7,140 nt of DNA from positions 1-7,140 of the forward strand of contig CAJFTA010000086.1 in the NCBI GenBank assembly GCA_904419835.1, written 5' to 3'. The translations under genes were made by a program, and so were the position numbers. This DNA is from an uncultured Pseudoflavonifractor sp. (lineage in GTDB: Bacteria; Bacillota; Clostridia; Oscillospirales; Oscillospiraceae). Position 1 is the first letter of the stretch, and each line of letters opens with the position of its first letter. This document shows, one piece after another, positions 1 to 5,571 of the stretch. Under the pieces are notes generated by a model that saw nothing but the letters and a program-made list of their open reading frames with translations, had not been told where the DNA came from and made no database searches.

Positions 1-6
1 TCAGTC

Positions 7-16
7 TGTCGAAAAA
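7..16 (+). repeat. Left terminal inverted repeat of the IS
   Basis: TGTCGAAAAA matches the reverse complement of 1076-1085 (TGTCGAGAAA) at 9 of 10 positions. It overlaps the foot of the left-end hairpin. The match is short, so the outer boundary could be off by a few bases. Confidence 0.55.
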
Positions 17-41
17 GTCCAGCAAATGCTGGGCTTTTTCG
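10..41. terminator. Left-end IS hairpin, terminator-like on both strands
   Basis: Arms 10-24 and 27-41 pair over 15 positions, with one G-T wobble (18/33) and a two-base loop. The stem has a GC core (CCAGCA/TGCTGG) flanked by five A on the left and five T on the right, so a U-tract follows the stem in either direction. It lies 36 bases upstream of the transposase start and would block transcription entering the element from outside. Confidence 0.6.
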
Positions 42-77
42 TTTATACGAGGTAAAATAGAGGAGGAGGTGAGAGGG

Positions 78-1070
78 ATGCTGGAACGAGGGAGGATGGA
101 CCGTAATGTGATTGAGTTGGTAGGAATCGAGAGTCTGCGGAGCATTTGCTGCGGAAAATAGACAAGGCTGTAGATTTCAAACGTCTATATGAAATGGTGG
201 AACCATTGTACAGTGAAGACAATGGCAGGGCGAGTGTAGACCCGGTGGTGCTGTTCAAAATGGGACAGCAAACCAGGTATTCCGTTGGATTTTGGAGGAG
301 ATAGCGGAGGCCGGTTATCTTTCTCCCAAGGCGGTATTTATAGACGGTACGCACATCAAGGCCAACGCCAATAACAAGAAACAGGTGAAGGTAGAGATTC
401 CGGCGGCATCCAGGCACTATGCCAAGGAAGTGATGGAAGAGGTAAACGAGGACCGGGAGGCTCATGGGAAGAAACCGTTTGATGATGATGACGAGCCTGG
501 CGCTCCAGCAAAGAAGCGGCGGGACAATATTTCGAAGAAAAAGCTGGCGCGGCGGAAGAAGGAGAAGGTGCGTACTGTAACTCGGAGCGTAACCGATCCG
601 GACAGCGGCCTGTTTGTGAAAGGAGACCACAAGCGGCAGTTTGCCCATGAGGCCCATACAGCCTGCGACAAGCATGGCTTTGTTCTGGAAGCAGTCGTTA
701 CCCATGGAAATGTACATGACAGCGTGGCGTTTGATGAAGTGTATGACCGTGTGACAGCGGACTTCCCGGAAGTAGAGACGATTGTTGCCGATTCCGCCTA
801 CAAAACTCCTCACATCTGCAAAACCAGAAACTCTACAAGCGGCGAAAAGAAACCATTGAACGGGTTTTTGCCGATGCCAAGGAAAAACACGCCATGCGTT
901 ATACCCAGTATAGAGGCTTGGCCCAGGTATCCAACTGGGTGAAGCTGAAATTTGCTGCCATGAATCTCAAAAAACTGGCCAGGTGGTTATGGCAGGTGAA
1001 GCTTGCTCCATTTGCACTTTTCCTTCTTTGGCCTCTATTCCACAGAAACCCGCCTATGCTTGACGCATAG
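78..1070 (+). pseudogene. IS1182-family transposase, broken by deletions and frameshifts
   Basis: This is a remnant of a DDE transposase. The start is ATG at 78, seven bases after a strong AGGAGGT. The first piece (MLERGRMDRNVIELVGIESL) runs into a stop at 159-161 because a few bases are missing near 138. The second piece (about 140-261; HLLRKIDKAVDFKRLYEMVE onward, through DPVVLFKM) is in another frame. A large deletion near 262, inferred at about 60 codons, joins it to a third frame (about 262-822) containing FIDGTHIKANAN and VADSAYKT. A second large deletion near 820, inferred at about 100 codons, joins to a fourth piece (822-1070) with KETIERVFADAKEKHAMRYT and NWVKLKFAAMNLKKLA, ending at a stop inside the right-end hairpin. 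The predicted catalytic D, D and E codons (343, 790, 858) all survive but not in one frame. The longest open stretch (TTG 292 to 942) is an internal fragment with a spurious C-terminus. No functional transposase is expected. Confidence 0.85.
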
Positions 1071-1080
1071 GCGGGTTTCT
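1044..1080. terminator. Right-end IS hairpin, possible bidirectional terminator
   Basis: Arms 1044-1059 and 1065-1080 form a perfect 16-bp stem with loop TTGAC. The U-tract is weak in both directions (GGGTTTCT). The transposase stop codon (1068-1070) lies in the right arm. The hairpin also sits just past the stop of the convergent YibE/F gene and could end that transcript. Its position just inside the inverted repeat mirrors the left end, which argues that it belongs to the IS rather than to the neighbouring gene. Confidence 0.6.
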
Positions 1081-1085
1081 CGACA
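1076..1085 (-). repeat. Right terminal inverted repeat of the IS
   Basis: Read on the minus strand this is TGTCGAGAAA, one mismatch from the left end at 7-16. It ends 2 bp before the stop codon (1088-1090) of the minus-strand YibE/F gene. Confidence 0.55.
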
Positions 1086-1087
1086 AT

Positions 1088-2260
1088 TTATCTGCGCTGT
1101 TCGGGAGACACGGCGGGAGTGCGGCCTGCGCTTCTGGTCAGGAGCCAGCCGCTAGTGAGGGCGGTGAAGGGCGCCACCGTGACCAGCCCAAAGGAGCCCA
1201 CCACCGTATGGATAATCTCGGCGGCCACGTACTTGTAGTTGAGGATGTGCTGTACCGGCGTGCCCTGGGCCATGAAGACCATGAGGAGGGCTACATATCC
1301 GCCGGAATAGGCCAGCAGCAGCGTAGTGGTCATGGTACCCATGGCGGCCCTGCCCACGTTCATGCCGGATTTGACAGCCTCTCTCCAGCCGATGTCGGGC
1401 CGCTTCTCCACAACCTCATTGACGGCGGAGGTGATGTCCACAGACAGATCCATGACCGCCCCGGAGGCACCGATAAAGATGGAAGCCATAAAAATCCGGG
1501 TCAGATTCAGGTCTTGGTATCCGGCATAGAGCAGGCTCTCGGAGCTCTGCATGACGGCGCCGTGGATTTTGAACAGGTCGGTGAAGGCGGCGCCCAGCAG
1601 GCAGGTCACCAGAACGCCCAGGGAGGCGCCGGACACGGCGGACAGGGAGCGGCGGTCAAAGCCGTAGACCAGGGAGATAATCAGGATGGTCAGGCCCAGG
1701 GTGATGGCCAGCCCGATAAGGATGGGGTTAAAGCCTTTGAGGTAGAGGGGGACCAGAACTTTCCACAGCATCAGGATAGTCAGCACGAAGGAGAGGATGG
1801 CCCGTATGCCGGTGCGGCCGGCAAAGAGGATGAGCAGCGCGGCAAAGAGCAGGGCCAGCAGCGCCTCCGCACCCATACGGTCGTGGTCAATCATGGTGAC
1901 GTTGGTGATGCCGTCCTCCGAGAAGCTGACCACCACCAGCGCCCTGTCGCCGGGGGAGAAGAGCTTGTCCTGCTCCACCGACCCGTTGAGCATATTGATG
2001 CCCACTGTGGTCTCGCCTTTGAAGCGCCCGCCCAGCAGCTCCAGCGTGCAGCGCTGCTCGCCGGAGCGGACCAGCCCGGTGTCGACAATGGTGGAGTTGT
2101 CCACGCTTACAACCAGAGCGGAGCAGCGGTCTGCCTCCTGGTACTGCACGGCGTCCTCATACCCGGTGGGCAGGAGCATCAGAACCACAATGAGCAGCAG
2201 GCACAGGGCCACAGGGGCATAGTAGCGGCGCTTGGCCGGGTCTCGGAGAAGGGAATTCAT
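1088..2260 (-). CDS. YibE/F-family multipass membrane protein
   Basis: This 390-residue membrane protein belongs to the YibE/F family, whose biochemical role is not established. Visible layout: a short basic N-terminus (KRR, residues 10-12), a first membrane segment at about 14-31, and an external or periplasm-like soluble domain at about 35-125 rich in beta-type sequence. A block of membrane segments follows (about 131-147, 151-170, 178-199, 208-228, 253-272, 302-330, 345-375), then a short polar tail ending EQRR. Conserved-looking patches are GASGAVMDLSVDITSAV (about 264-280) and NVGRAAMGTMTTTLLLAYSGG (301-321). The length suits a single-protein YibE/F homologue. The start ATG (2258-2260) is preceded by AAAGGA at a rather long spacing of about 13 bases, so initiation may be modest. 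The gene lies 91 bp downstream of the alkaline phosphatase gene on the same strand and could be co-transcribed with it. The gene is complete; its C-terminus abuts the IS. Confidence 0.88.
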   Translation of the reverse strand: MNSLLRDPAKRRYYAPVALCLLLIVVLMLLPTGYEDAVQYQEADRCSALVVSVDNSTIVDTGLVRSGEQRCTLELLGGRFKGETTVGINMLNGSVEQDKLFSPGDRALVVVSFSEDGITNVTMIDHDRMGAEALLALLFAALLILFAGRTGIRAILSFVLTILMLWKVLVPLYLKGFNPILIGLAITLGLTILIISLVYGFDRRSLSAVSGASLGVLVTCLLGAAFTDLFKIHGAVMQSSESLLYAGYQDLNLTRIFMASIFIGASGAVMDLSVDITSAVNEVVEKRPDIGWREAVKSGMNVGRAAMGTMTTTLLLAYSGGYVALLMVFMAQGTPVQHILNYKYVAAEIIHTVVGSFGLVTVAPFTALTSGWLLTRSAGRTPAVSPEQRR

Positions 2261-2286
2261 ATTGACGAGGACATCCTTTCTGTATC

Positions 2287-2330
2287 AGCAGACGGATGCG
2301 GCAGAATTTGCCGCATCCGTCTGCTTTTTT
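2287..2330 (+). terminator. Strong intrinsic terminator on the plus strand, between two minus-strand genes
   Basis: Arms 2287-2303 and 2309-2325 form a perfect 17-bp GC-rich stem with loop GAATT. It is followed on the plus strand by a run of six T (2325-2330). On the minus strand, the coding strand for both neighbours, the hairpin is preceded by A and followed by GATACAG, so it lacks a U-tract there. Its base is about 6 bases upstream of the putative Shine-Dalgarno of the YibE/F gene. It should stop rightward transcription. In the leftward direction it is more likely an intercistronic or 5'-leader structure than a terminator. Confidence 0.8.
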
Positions 2331-2351
2331 ATGAGGAGGGGAAGGGAAAAA

Positions 2352-3932
2352 TCAGGCCACGCCCAGCATATCGGCCAGCTTGTTGTAGATCTCGGTGTTG
2401 TCATAGTAGCCGTTGAACGCCCCGGCGCTGACGCCGTGGGCCAGCACGGCCACGGGCAGGCCGGTGTGGCTGTAGGAGGTGAAGGAGATGCCGGCTTTGT
2501 TGTTGATAATGTGGGTGATGGTGACGCTCAGGGGCTCGTAGGTGCCGTAGAGCACGTACTCCTCCTGCTCATACTCGCTGGCGGCGGTGCCGTTGATGCT
2601 CTTCTCATAGGCGGCACGCAGCTGCTCCTGTTCATAGGCGGTGAGCACCAGCTTGTCACCCTCCTCGCCCTGGGTCTTCAGGCCGAAGAGCGTCTCAATG
2701 TCCTTGAGCACGTCCTCAAAGGGGGTCTTGTTCTCCTTGTAGGCGGCGACGTAGTCGCTGTCAAACTTGGCGTAGGAGATCTTCTGGTTCTCCAGCAGGT
2801 CCAGATAGGTATCGTAGTCGGTGCCGGCAAAGCCGATGGTCATGCCGCCGGTCTCATGGTCGCCGGTGACCAGGATAAGGGTCTCATCAGGGTGATCGGC
2901 GGCGAAGTCGATGGCCACCTGGACCGCGTCGGCCAGGGCCTGGGTGTCGTGGATGGCGGAGGCGGCGTCGTTGGCGTGGCAGGCCCAGTCGATCTTGCCG
3001 CCCTCGCACATCATGAAGAAGCCGGTGTCGTTGTCCAGCACCTCGATGCCCTTGGCCACATAGTCGGCCAGGGACCACATGTCGTCGGTACGGTCAATCT
3101 CGTAGGCCATGGCGTCGCTGTCGGCCAGGTGCTCGTCAATCAGAATGACCTTGCCGTCCTCAGCGGAGACGGCCTCGGCCTCAGCCTGGGTCTTGACCAC
3201 CTTGTAGCCGGCCTCAGCGGCCAGGTCGTACAGGTCGGCCTGGTCGCCCTCGGAGCCGGTGGGCTTGAGCAGCGCGCCGCCGGCGAAATAGTCGAAGCCG
3301 GAGTCGACCATCTCCAGGCCGATCTCGTAGTAGCTGTTGCGGCTGGCCTGGTGGGCGTAGAAGGCGGCGGGGGTGGCATGGTTCAGGTTGACCGAGGTGA
3401 TGACGCCGATCTTATAGTCCTTCTGATCCTTCAGCTGCTCGGCGATGGTCTCATAGGCAACCGAGCCGGTCTCGTCCACGTTGATGGAGCCAGAGTAGGT
3501 CTTGTGGCCGGTGGAGATGGAAGTGGCGGTGGAGGCGGAGTCGGGCGCGAAGGAGTTGGAATCAAAGGTGATGGCAGAGCCGGCGGCATCAAAGTTCATG
3601 AAGTTGAGATACTCGGGCCCGTCCAGAATGGCGCCCTGGTTGTCGTCCAGGCTGGGGGCGGCCTGCCAGTAGTCCTCGTCCTTCAGCGCGCCCAGGAAGT
3701 CAGAGGTGGACTGAATCTGGGGATAGCTCATGCCGTCGCCGATGAAGAGAAAGACATACTTGGGGGCTGCTGCGGTCTGCTCGGTCTCGGCGGAGAGCTG
3801 CTGGGCTGTGGGCTGGGAAGGGACGGACGCGGGGGGAGTCGCCTGGCCGGCGGGGGTGCTGCCGCAGCCGGCCAGTATGCCGGTCAGCGTGGCGGCGGCT
3901 AGGGTGAGGGCCAGGGAGCGTTTGAGCTTCAT
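2352..3932 (-). CDS. PhoA-type alkaline phosphatase, predicted lipoprotein
   Basis: This phosphomonoesterase of the alkaline phosphatase family hydrolyses phosphate esters outside the membrane using two zinc ions and one magnesium ion. I chose ATG at 3930-3932 (526 residues) over the ATG 18 codons upstream because GGAGGA sits 8 bases before it and the protein then begins with a lipoprotein signal: basic MKLKR, a hydrophobic stretch, and lipobox L-A-G-C with the lipidated cysteine at 23. A Pro/Ser/Thr/Gln-rich linker (about 25-57) follows. Catalytic features in order, with E. coli PhoA equivalents inferred by motif: FIGDGM (D66 = D51); DSASTATS (S132, the phosphorylated serine = S102); NHAT (H185/T187 = D153/T155); CEGGKIDWACHAND (E310, D315, H319 = E322, D327, H331); TGDHETGG (D358, H359 = D369, H370); SHTG (H489 = H412). 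His at position 185 and Trp after D315 differ from the Asp/Lys of E. coli and are common in other family members. All metal ligands appear present, so the enzyme is probably active. It is complete and divergent from the gene at 4119. Confidence 0.95.
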   Translation of the reverse strand: MKLKRSLALTLAAATLTGILAGCGSTPAGQATPPASVPSQPTAQQLSAETEQTAAAPKYVFLFIGDGMSYPQIQSTSDFLGALKDEDYWQAAPSLDDNQGAILDGPEYLNFMNFDAAGSAITFDSNSFAPDSASTATSISTGHKTYSGSINVDETGSVAYETIAEQLKDQKDYKIGVITSVNLNHATPAAFYAHQASRNSYYEIGLEMVDSGFDYFAGGALLKPTGSEGDQADLYDLAAEAGYKVVKTQAEAEAVSAEDGKVILIDEHLADSDAMAYEIDRTDDMWSLADYVAKGIEVLDNDTGFFMMCEGGKIDWACHANDAASAIHDTQALADAVQVAIDFAADHPDETLILVTGDHETGGMTIGFAGTDYDTYLDLLENQKISYAKFDSDYVAAYKENKTPFEDVLKDIETLFGLKTQGEEGDKLVLTAYEQEQLRAAYEKSINGTAASEYEQEEYVLYGTYEPLSVTITHIINNKAGISFTSYSHTGLPVAVLAHGVSAGAFNGYYDNTEIYNKLADMLGVA

Positions 3933-3940
3933 TTCAAATT

Positions 3941-3946
3941 TCCTCC
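3941..3946 (-). promoter_or_regulatory. Ribosome binding site that fixes the phosphatase start
   Basis: The minus strand reads GGAGGA here, with an 8-base spacer to ATG at 3932. The in-frame ATG further upstream (3986) lies within an inverted repeat and has no such site, so the shorter 526-residue product is preferred. Confidence 0.8.
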
Positions 3947-3970
3947 ATTCGATGTCGTATAGGTGAAGCC

Positions 3971-4021
3971 GGAACGGCTCTATCATAGCCGTTTCAGAGG
4001 CGGCCTGCTATCTGAAAACGG
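3971..4021. promoter_or_regulatory. Two overlapping inverted repeats upstream of the phosphatase gene
   Basis: Repeat A is AACGGCT (3973-3979), a 7-base loop, then AGCCGTT (3987-3993). It extends to 9 pairs with one G-T wobble (3971-3995). Repeat B is CCGTTTCAGA (3989-3998), a 12-base loop, then TCTGAAAACGG (4011-4021), with one unpaired T. The two share 3989-3995, so as RNA in the phosphatase leader only one can form at a time. The loop of A contains, on the minus strand, TATGAT (one mismatch from the -10 consensus), but I see no good -35 at the right distance. These could be operator half-sites around a promoter or alternative leader folds. No T-tract follows either stem. The rest of the 186-bp divergent gap (3933-4118) is purine-rich and otherwise featureless. 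Confidence 0.4.
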
Positions 4022-4118
4022 TAAACAGAGGAAAAGAGAGAGTAAAGAATTGTAAGGGGCATGGAAAGGCGGAGTGGGGAATATACTCCCGATGACAGAG
4101 ACCGTTGGGGGGAGAAAG

Positions 4119-4832
4119 ATGCTGGGGCATATGGCGATGACCGGAGAAAAGGGCTGGAAGACGGTTTTGGACAGCCGTGAGGTACTGGGCCTGCCGCTGT
4201 TGCGGGCGCTGGTGCCGGGCGTGGAAGGGCGGCACGAGAAGCGGCGGACGCGGCGCGTGGAGCGGGCCGCCCGGCGCCTGCGGGAGGCTGGGGTCCGCCG
4301 GGTACTGGCCGGGCCGGGATTTCCATACTGGGAGCAGCTGGAGGCCCAGGGCCTGCGGGGCGTGGACCCGGAGCCCATGTGCCAGGCCATGGCCGCGGAA
4401 CTGGCGCTGGCGGCGCTGGCGCGGGACGGGCGGCCGCCTGAGCGGGCGGTGGTGGCGCTGCGGGGCGGACGGGTGTCCCGGCCGCTCTTTCAAGCCGCGG
4501 TGGCGCTGTGCCCCCGGGTGCGGGGCGTGGAGGTGTGCGTGCCGGGGGGAGGAGCGGAGCTGGCGGACCATCTGCGCCGGGAGTACGGCCTCCCGGTCCT
4601 GGAGCGGGAGCGGCCCGACCTGGTGCTGGAATTTTCCCCCGTTCAGGCCGGAGCGGGGGATGACAGAACCATGGCGCTTTACGGCCCGTCCCCGCGCCTG
4701 CTGGGGCTGACGCTCCGGCCGCCCATGCCGATTCCCGGGGACTTCGCACCATTGCCGCTGACGGCCGCCCTGTGGGAGATGGGGCTCCTTTCCCAGCCGC
4801 CCGCCATTGTGCCGGAAGGGGAAGAAAGATGA
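4119..4832 (+). CDS. Arginine-rich protein of unknown function
   Basis: I do not recognise this 237-residue protein. ATG 4119 is preferred because GGGGGAG precedes it closely; an upstream GTG (4074) would add 15 residues, and ATGs at 4131 and 4137 are alternatives. There is no signal peptide or membrane segment. Residues 38-57 form a very basic, probably helical stretch (HEKRRTRRVERAARRLREAG). RVLAGPGF (61-68) looks like a strand and turn. Residues 109-160 alternate strand and helix: AVVALRGGR, then a helix, VEVCVPGGG, a helix ELADHLRREYG, and LPVLE. This suggests a Rossmann-like alpha/beta core, but I see no defined catalytic motif. The C-terminus is Pro/Leu-rich and ends PEGEER. It stands between the divergent phosphatase and the greA promoter, so it may be a single-gene unit. 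A possible -10 (TATACT, 4082-4087) lacks a clear -35. Codon use is strongly G/C-ending like its neighbours, which supports real coding. A cytoplasmic location is likely. Confidence 0.75.
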   Translation: MLGHMAMTGEKGWKTVLDSREVLGLPLLRALVPGVEGRHEKRRTRRVERAARRLREAGVRRVLAGPGFPYWEQLEAQGLRGVDPEPMCQAMAAELALAALARDGRPPERAVVALRGGRVSRPLFQAAVALCPRVRGVEVCVPGGGAELADHLRREYGLPVLERERPDLVLEFSPVQAGAGDDRTMALYGPSPRLLGLTLRPPMPIPGDFAPLPLTAALWEMGLLSQPPAIVPEGEER

Positions 4833-4863
4833 ACCGCCGGGCGGCTTTGGGGCGGGAAAACCC

Positions 4864-4892
4864 TTGACAGAACCAGATAAACTACCTATAAT
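4864..4892 (+). promoter_or_regulatory. Exact-consensus sigma-A promoter upstream of greA
   Basis: TTGACA (4864-4869) and TATAAT (4887-4892) are separated by exactly 17 bases, so both boxes and spacing match the vegetative sigma consensus. Transcription would start near 4899-4900. The promoter drives a leader of about 123 bases before greA and presumably the greA-lysS pair. A short near-palindrome (ACGTAACGT, 4893-4901) sits at the start site. The -35 box begins 31 bases after the stop of the unknown gene. Confidence 0.9.
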
Positions 4893-4900
4893 ACGTAACG

Positions 4901-4927
4901 TCACTATTGCGAGATAGTGGGTTTTTT
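4901..4927 (+). terminator. Terminator-like hairpin at the 5' end of the greA leader
   Basis: CACTAT (4902-4907) pairs with ATAGTG (4914-4919) around a 6-base loop, plus an outer T-G wobble (4901/4920). It is followed by G and six T (4922-4927). The stem is short and AT-leaning, so termination may be partial. It begins 1-3 bases after the predicted start of the consensus promoter, so transcripts ending here would be under 30 nt. It could equally catch read-through from the unknown gene upstream, or simply cap the 5' end of the greA mRNA. The rest of the leader (4928-5022) shows only weak inverted repeats. Confidence 0.6.
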
Positions 4928-5022
4928 CTTATACGCAAAAATAGGGACCGACCGGGCCTGACAACTCCGGAGATCCCCTTCACGGTTGAAATTTTTTGAA
5001 ACGGAAAGGTGTGCGCAGCAGC

Positions 5023-5496
5023 ATGGCGAAAGAATTCAAGCTCAGCCCTGAGCGCTGGAAGGAACTGAAAGACGAACTGGTCTATCTGAAGACCGTCCGT
5101 GAGAAAGAGGTGGCCGATCAGATCAAGGAGGCCCGTTCCTTCGGCGACCTGAGCGAGAACAGCGAGTATGACGAGGCCAAGAATGAGCAGGGCAAGCTCT
5201 ACTCCCGGATTGCCGAGGTGGAGAACATCCTGGACAACTGCGTGGTCATCGAGGAAGAGGTCCACGACGGCAAGACCGTCCGCCTGGGCAGCAAGCTCAA
5301 GGTGCTGGACGTGGAGTTCAACGAGGAGCTGGACTACGAGGTGGTGGGCTCTCAGGAGGCCGACCCCATGAACGGCCGTATCTCCGAGGATTCCCCCTTC
5401 GGCCGGGCCCTGCTGGGCAAGAGTGTGGGCGAGGACGTGGTGGTGGAGGCCCCCGCCGGCTCCCTGCACTATAAGGTGCTGTCCATCAGCAAGTAA
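5023..5496 (+). CDS. greA: Transcription elongation factor GreA
   Basis: GreA enters the secondary channel of backtracked RNA polymerase and stimulates cleavage of the extruded RNA 3' end, restarting stalled complexes. The 157-residue product from ATG 5023 matches the family's usual length of about 157-158. Upstream in-frame TTG (4996) and GTG (5011) would add an untypical basic extension. AAAGGTG (5005-5011) provides a ribosome site with an 11-base spacer. The N-terminal coiled coil spans about residues 8-76. Its tip carries RSFGDLSENSEYDEAK with the acidic pair D42 and E45, equivalent to D41 and E44 of E. coli GreA, which hold the catalytic magnesium ion in the polymerase active site. The C-terminal FKBP-like domain (about 80-157) includes VGSQEADPMNGRISEDSPFG and ALLGKSVGEDVVVEAPAG. 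The gene is complete and lies 75 bp ahead of lysS, a pairing common in Firmicutes. Confidence 0.97.
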   Translation: MAKEFKLSPERWKELKDELVYLKTVREKEVADQIKEARSFGDLSENSEYDEAKNEQGKLYSRIAEVENILDNCVVIEEEVHDGKTVRLGSKLKVLDVEFNEELDYEVVGSQEADPMNGRISEDSPFGRALLGKSVGEDVVVEAPAGSLHYKVLSISK

Positions 5497-5563
5497 GCTG
5501 GGGCGGGCCTCCAGCGGAAACAACAAAAGAGAGGCCGGGAGGACCCGGCTGTAAGATAAGGAG
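5497..5563 (+). other. greA-lysS spacer with two small hairpins and the lysS ribosome site
   Basis: A GC-rich stem, GCCGGG (5534-5539) with CCCGGC (5544-5549), has an AGGA tetraloop. A weaker one pairs GCTGG (5497-5501) with CCAGC (5511-5515). Neither is followed by a T-tract, so transcription should run on into lysS. AAGGAG (5558-5563) lies 8 bases before the lysS ATG. Confidence 0.5.
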
Positions 5564-5571
5564 CAAGGAGT

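Larger units (their letters stand above)
7..1085 (+). mobile_element. Degenerate IS1182-family insertion sequence
   Basis: This is a roughly 1.08-kb insertion sequence whose only gene is a broken transposase. The ends are proposed from a short imperfect inverted repeat: TGTCGAAAAA at the left and, read inward on the other strand, TGTCGAGAAA at the right. Each repeat is followed directly by a long hairpin. Base composition is visibly less GC-rich than the genes to the right, which fits foreign origin. Full-length family members are about 1.6-1.8 kb, so this copy has lost several hundred bases internally. It is probably immobile on its own, but with both ends present it could still be moved by an intact relative. 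I saw no convincing target-site duplication: the left flank (tcagtc) and right flank (atttat) do not match, and only 6 bases of left flank are available. The family assignment rests on the transposase; the exact ends are less certain. Confidence 0.78.

Noticed and set aside
43..813. Minus-strand open frame of 256 codons within the IS
   Set aside because: It lies antisense to recognisable transposase segments and gives no recognisable protein.
2232..3902. Plus-strand open frame of 556 codons opposite the alkaline phosphatase
   Set aside because: It is a shadow of a gene with all catalytic motifs intact. The translation is a low-complexity G/V/L/A series without a plausible start signal.
3933..3986. 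Upstream start of the phosphatase adding 18 residues
   Set aside because: The extension would place charged residues before the lipoprotein signal, and the inner ATG has the proper ribosome site.
4829..4867. A 12-codon frame whose ATG overlaps the stop of the unknown gene (ATGA)
   Set aside because: It is too short to judge and its stop lies inside the -35 box of the greA promoter. The overlap is more likely chance than translational coupling.
4008..4904. Minus-strand open frame of 298 codons opposite the unknown gene
   Set aside because: It is rich in Pro, Arg, Gln and His, runs through the greA promoter, and lacks alternating secondary-structure character. The plus-strand frame is more protein-like.
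4928..5022. Riboswitch in the distal greA leader
   Set aside because: I see only short, imperfect pairings such as CCGG with CCGG and no recognisable riboswitch core.
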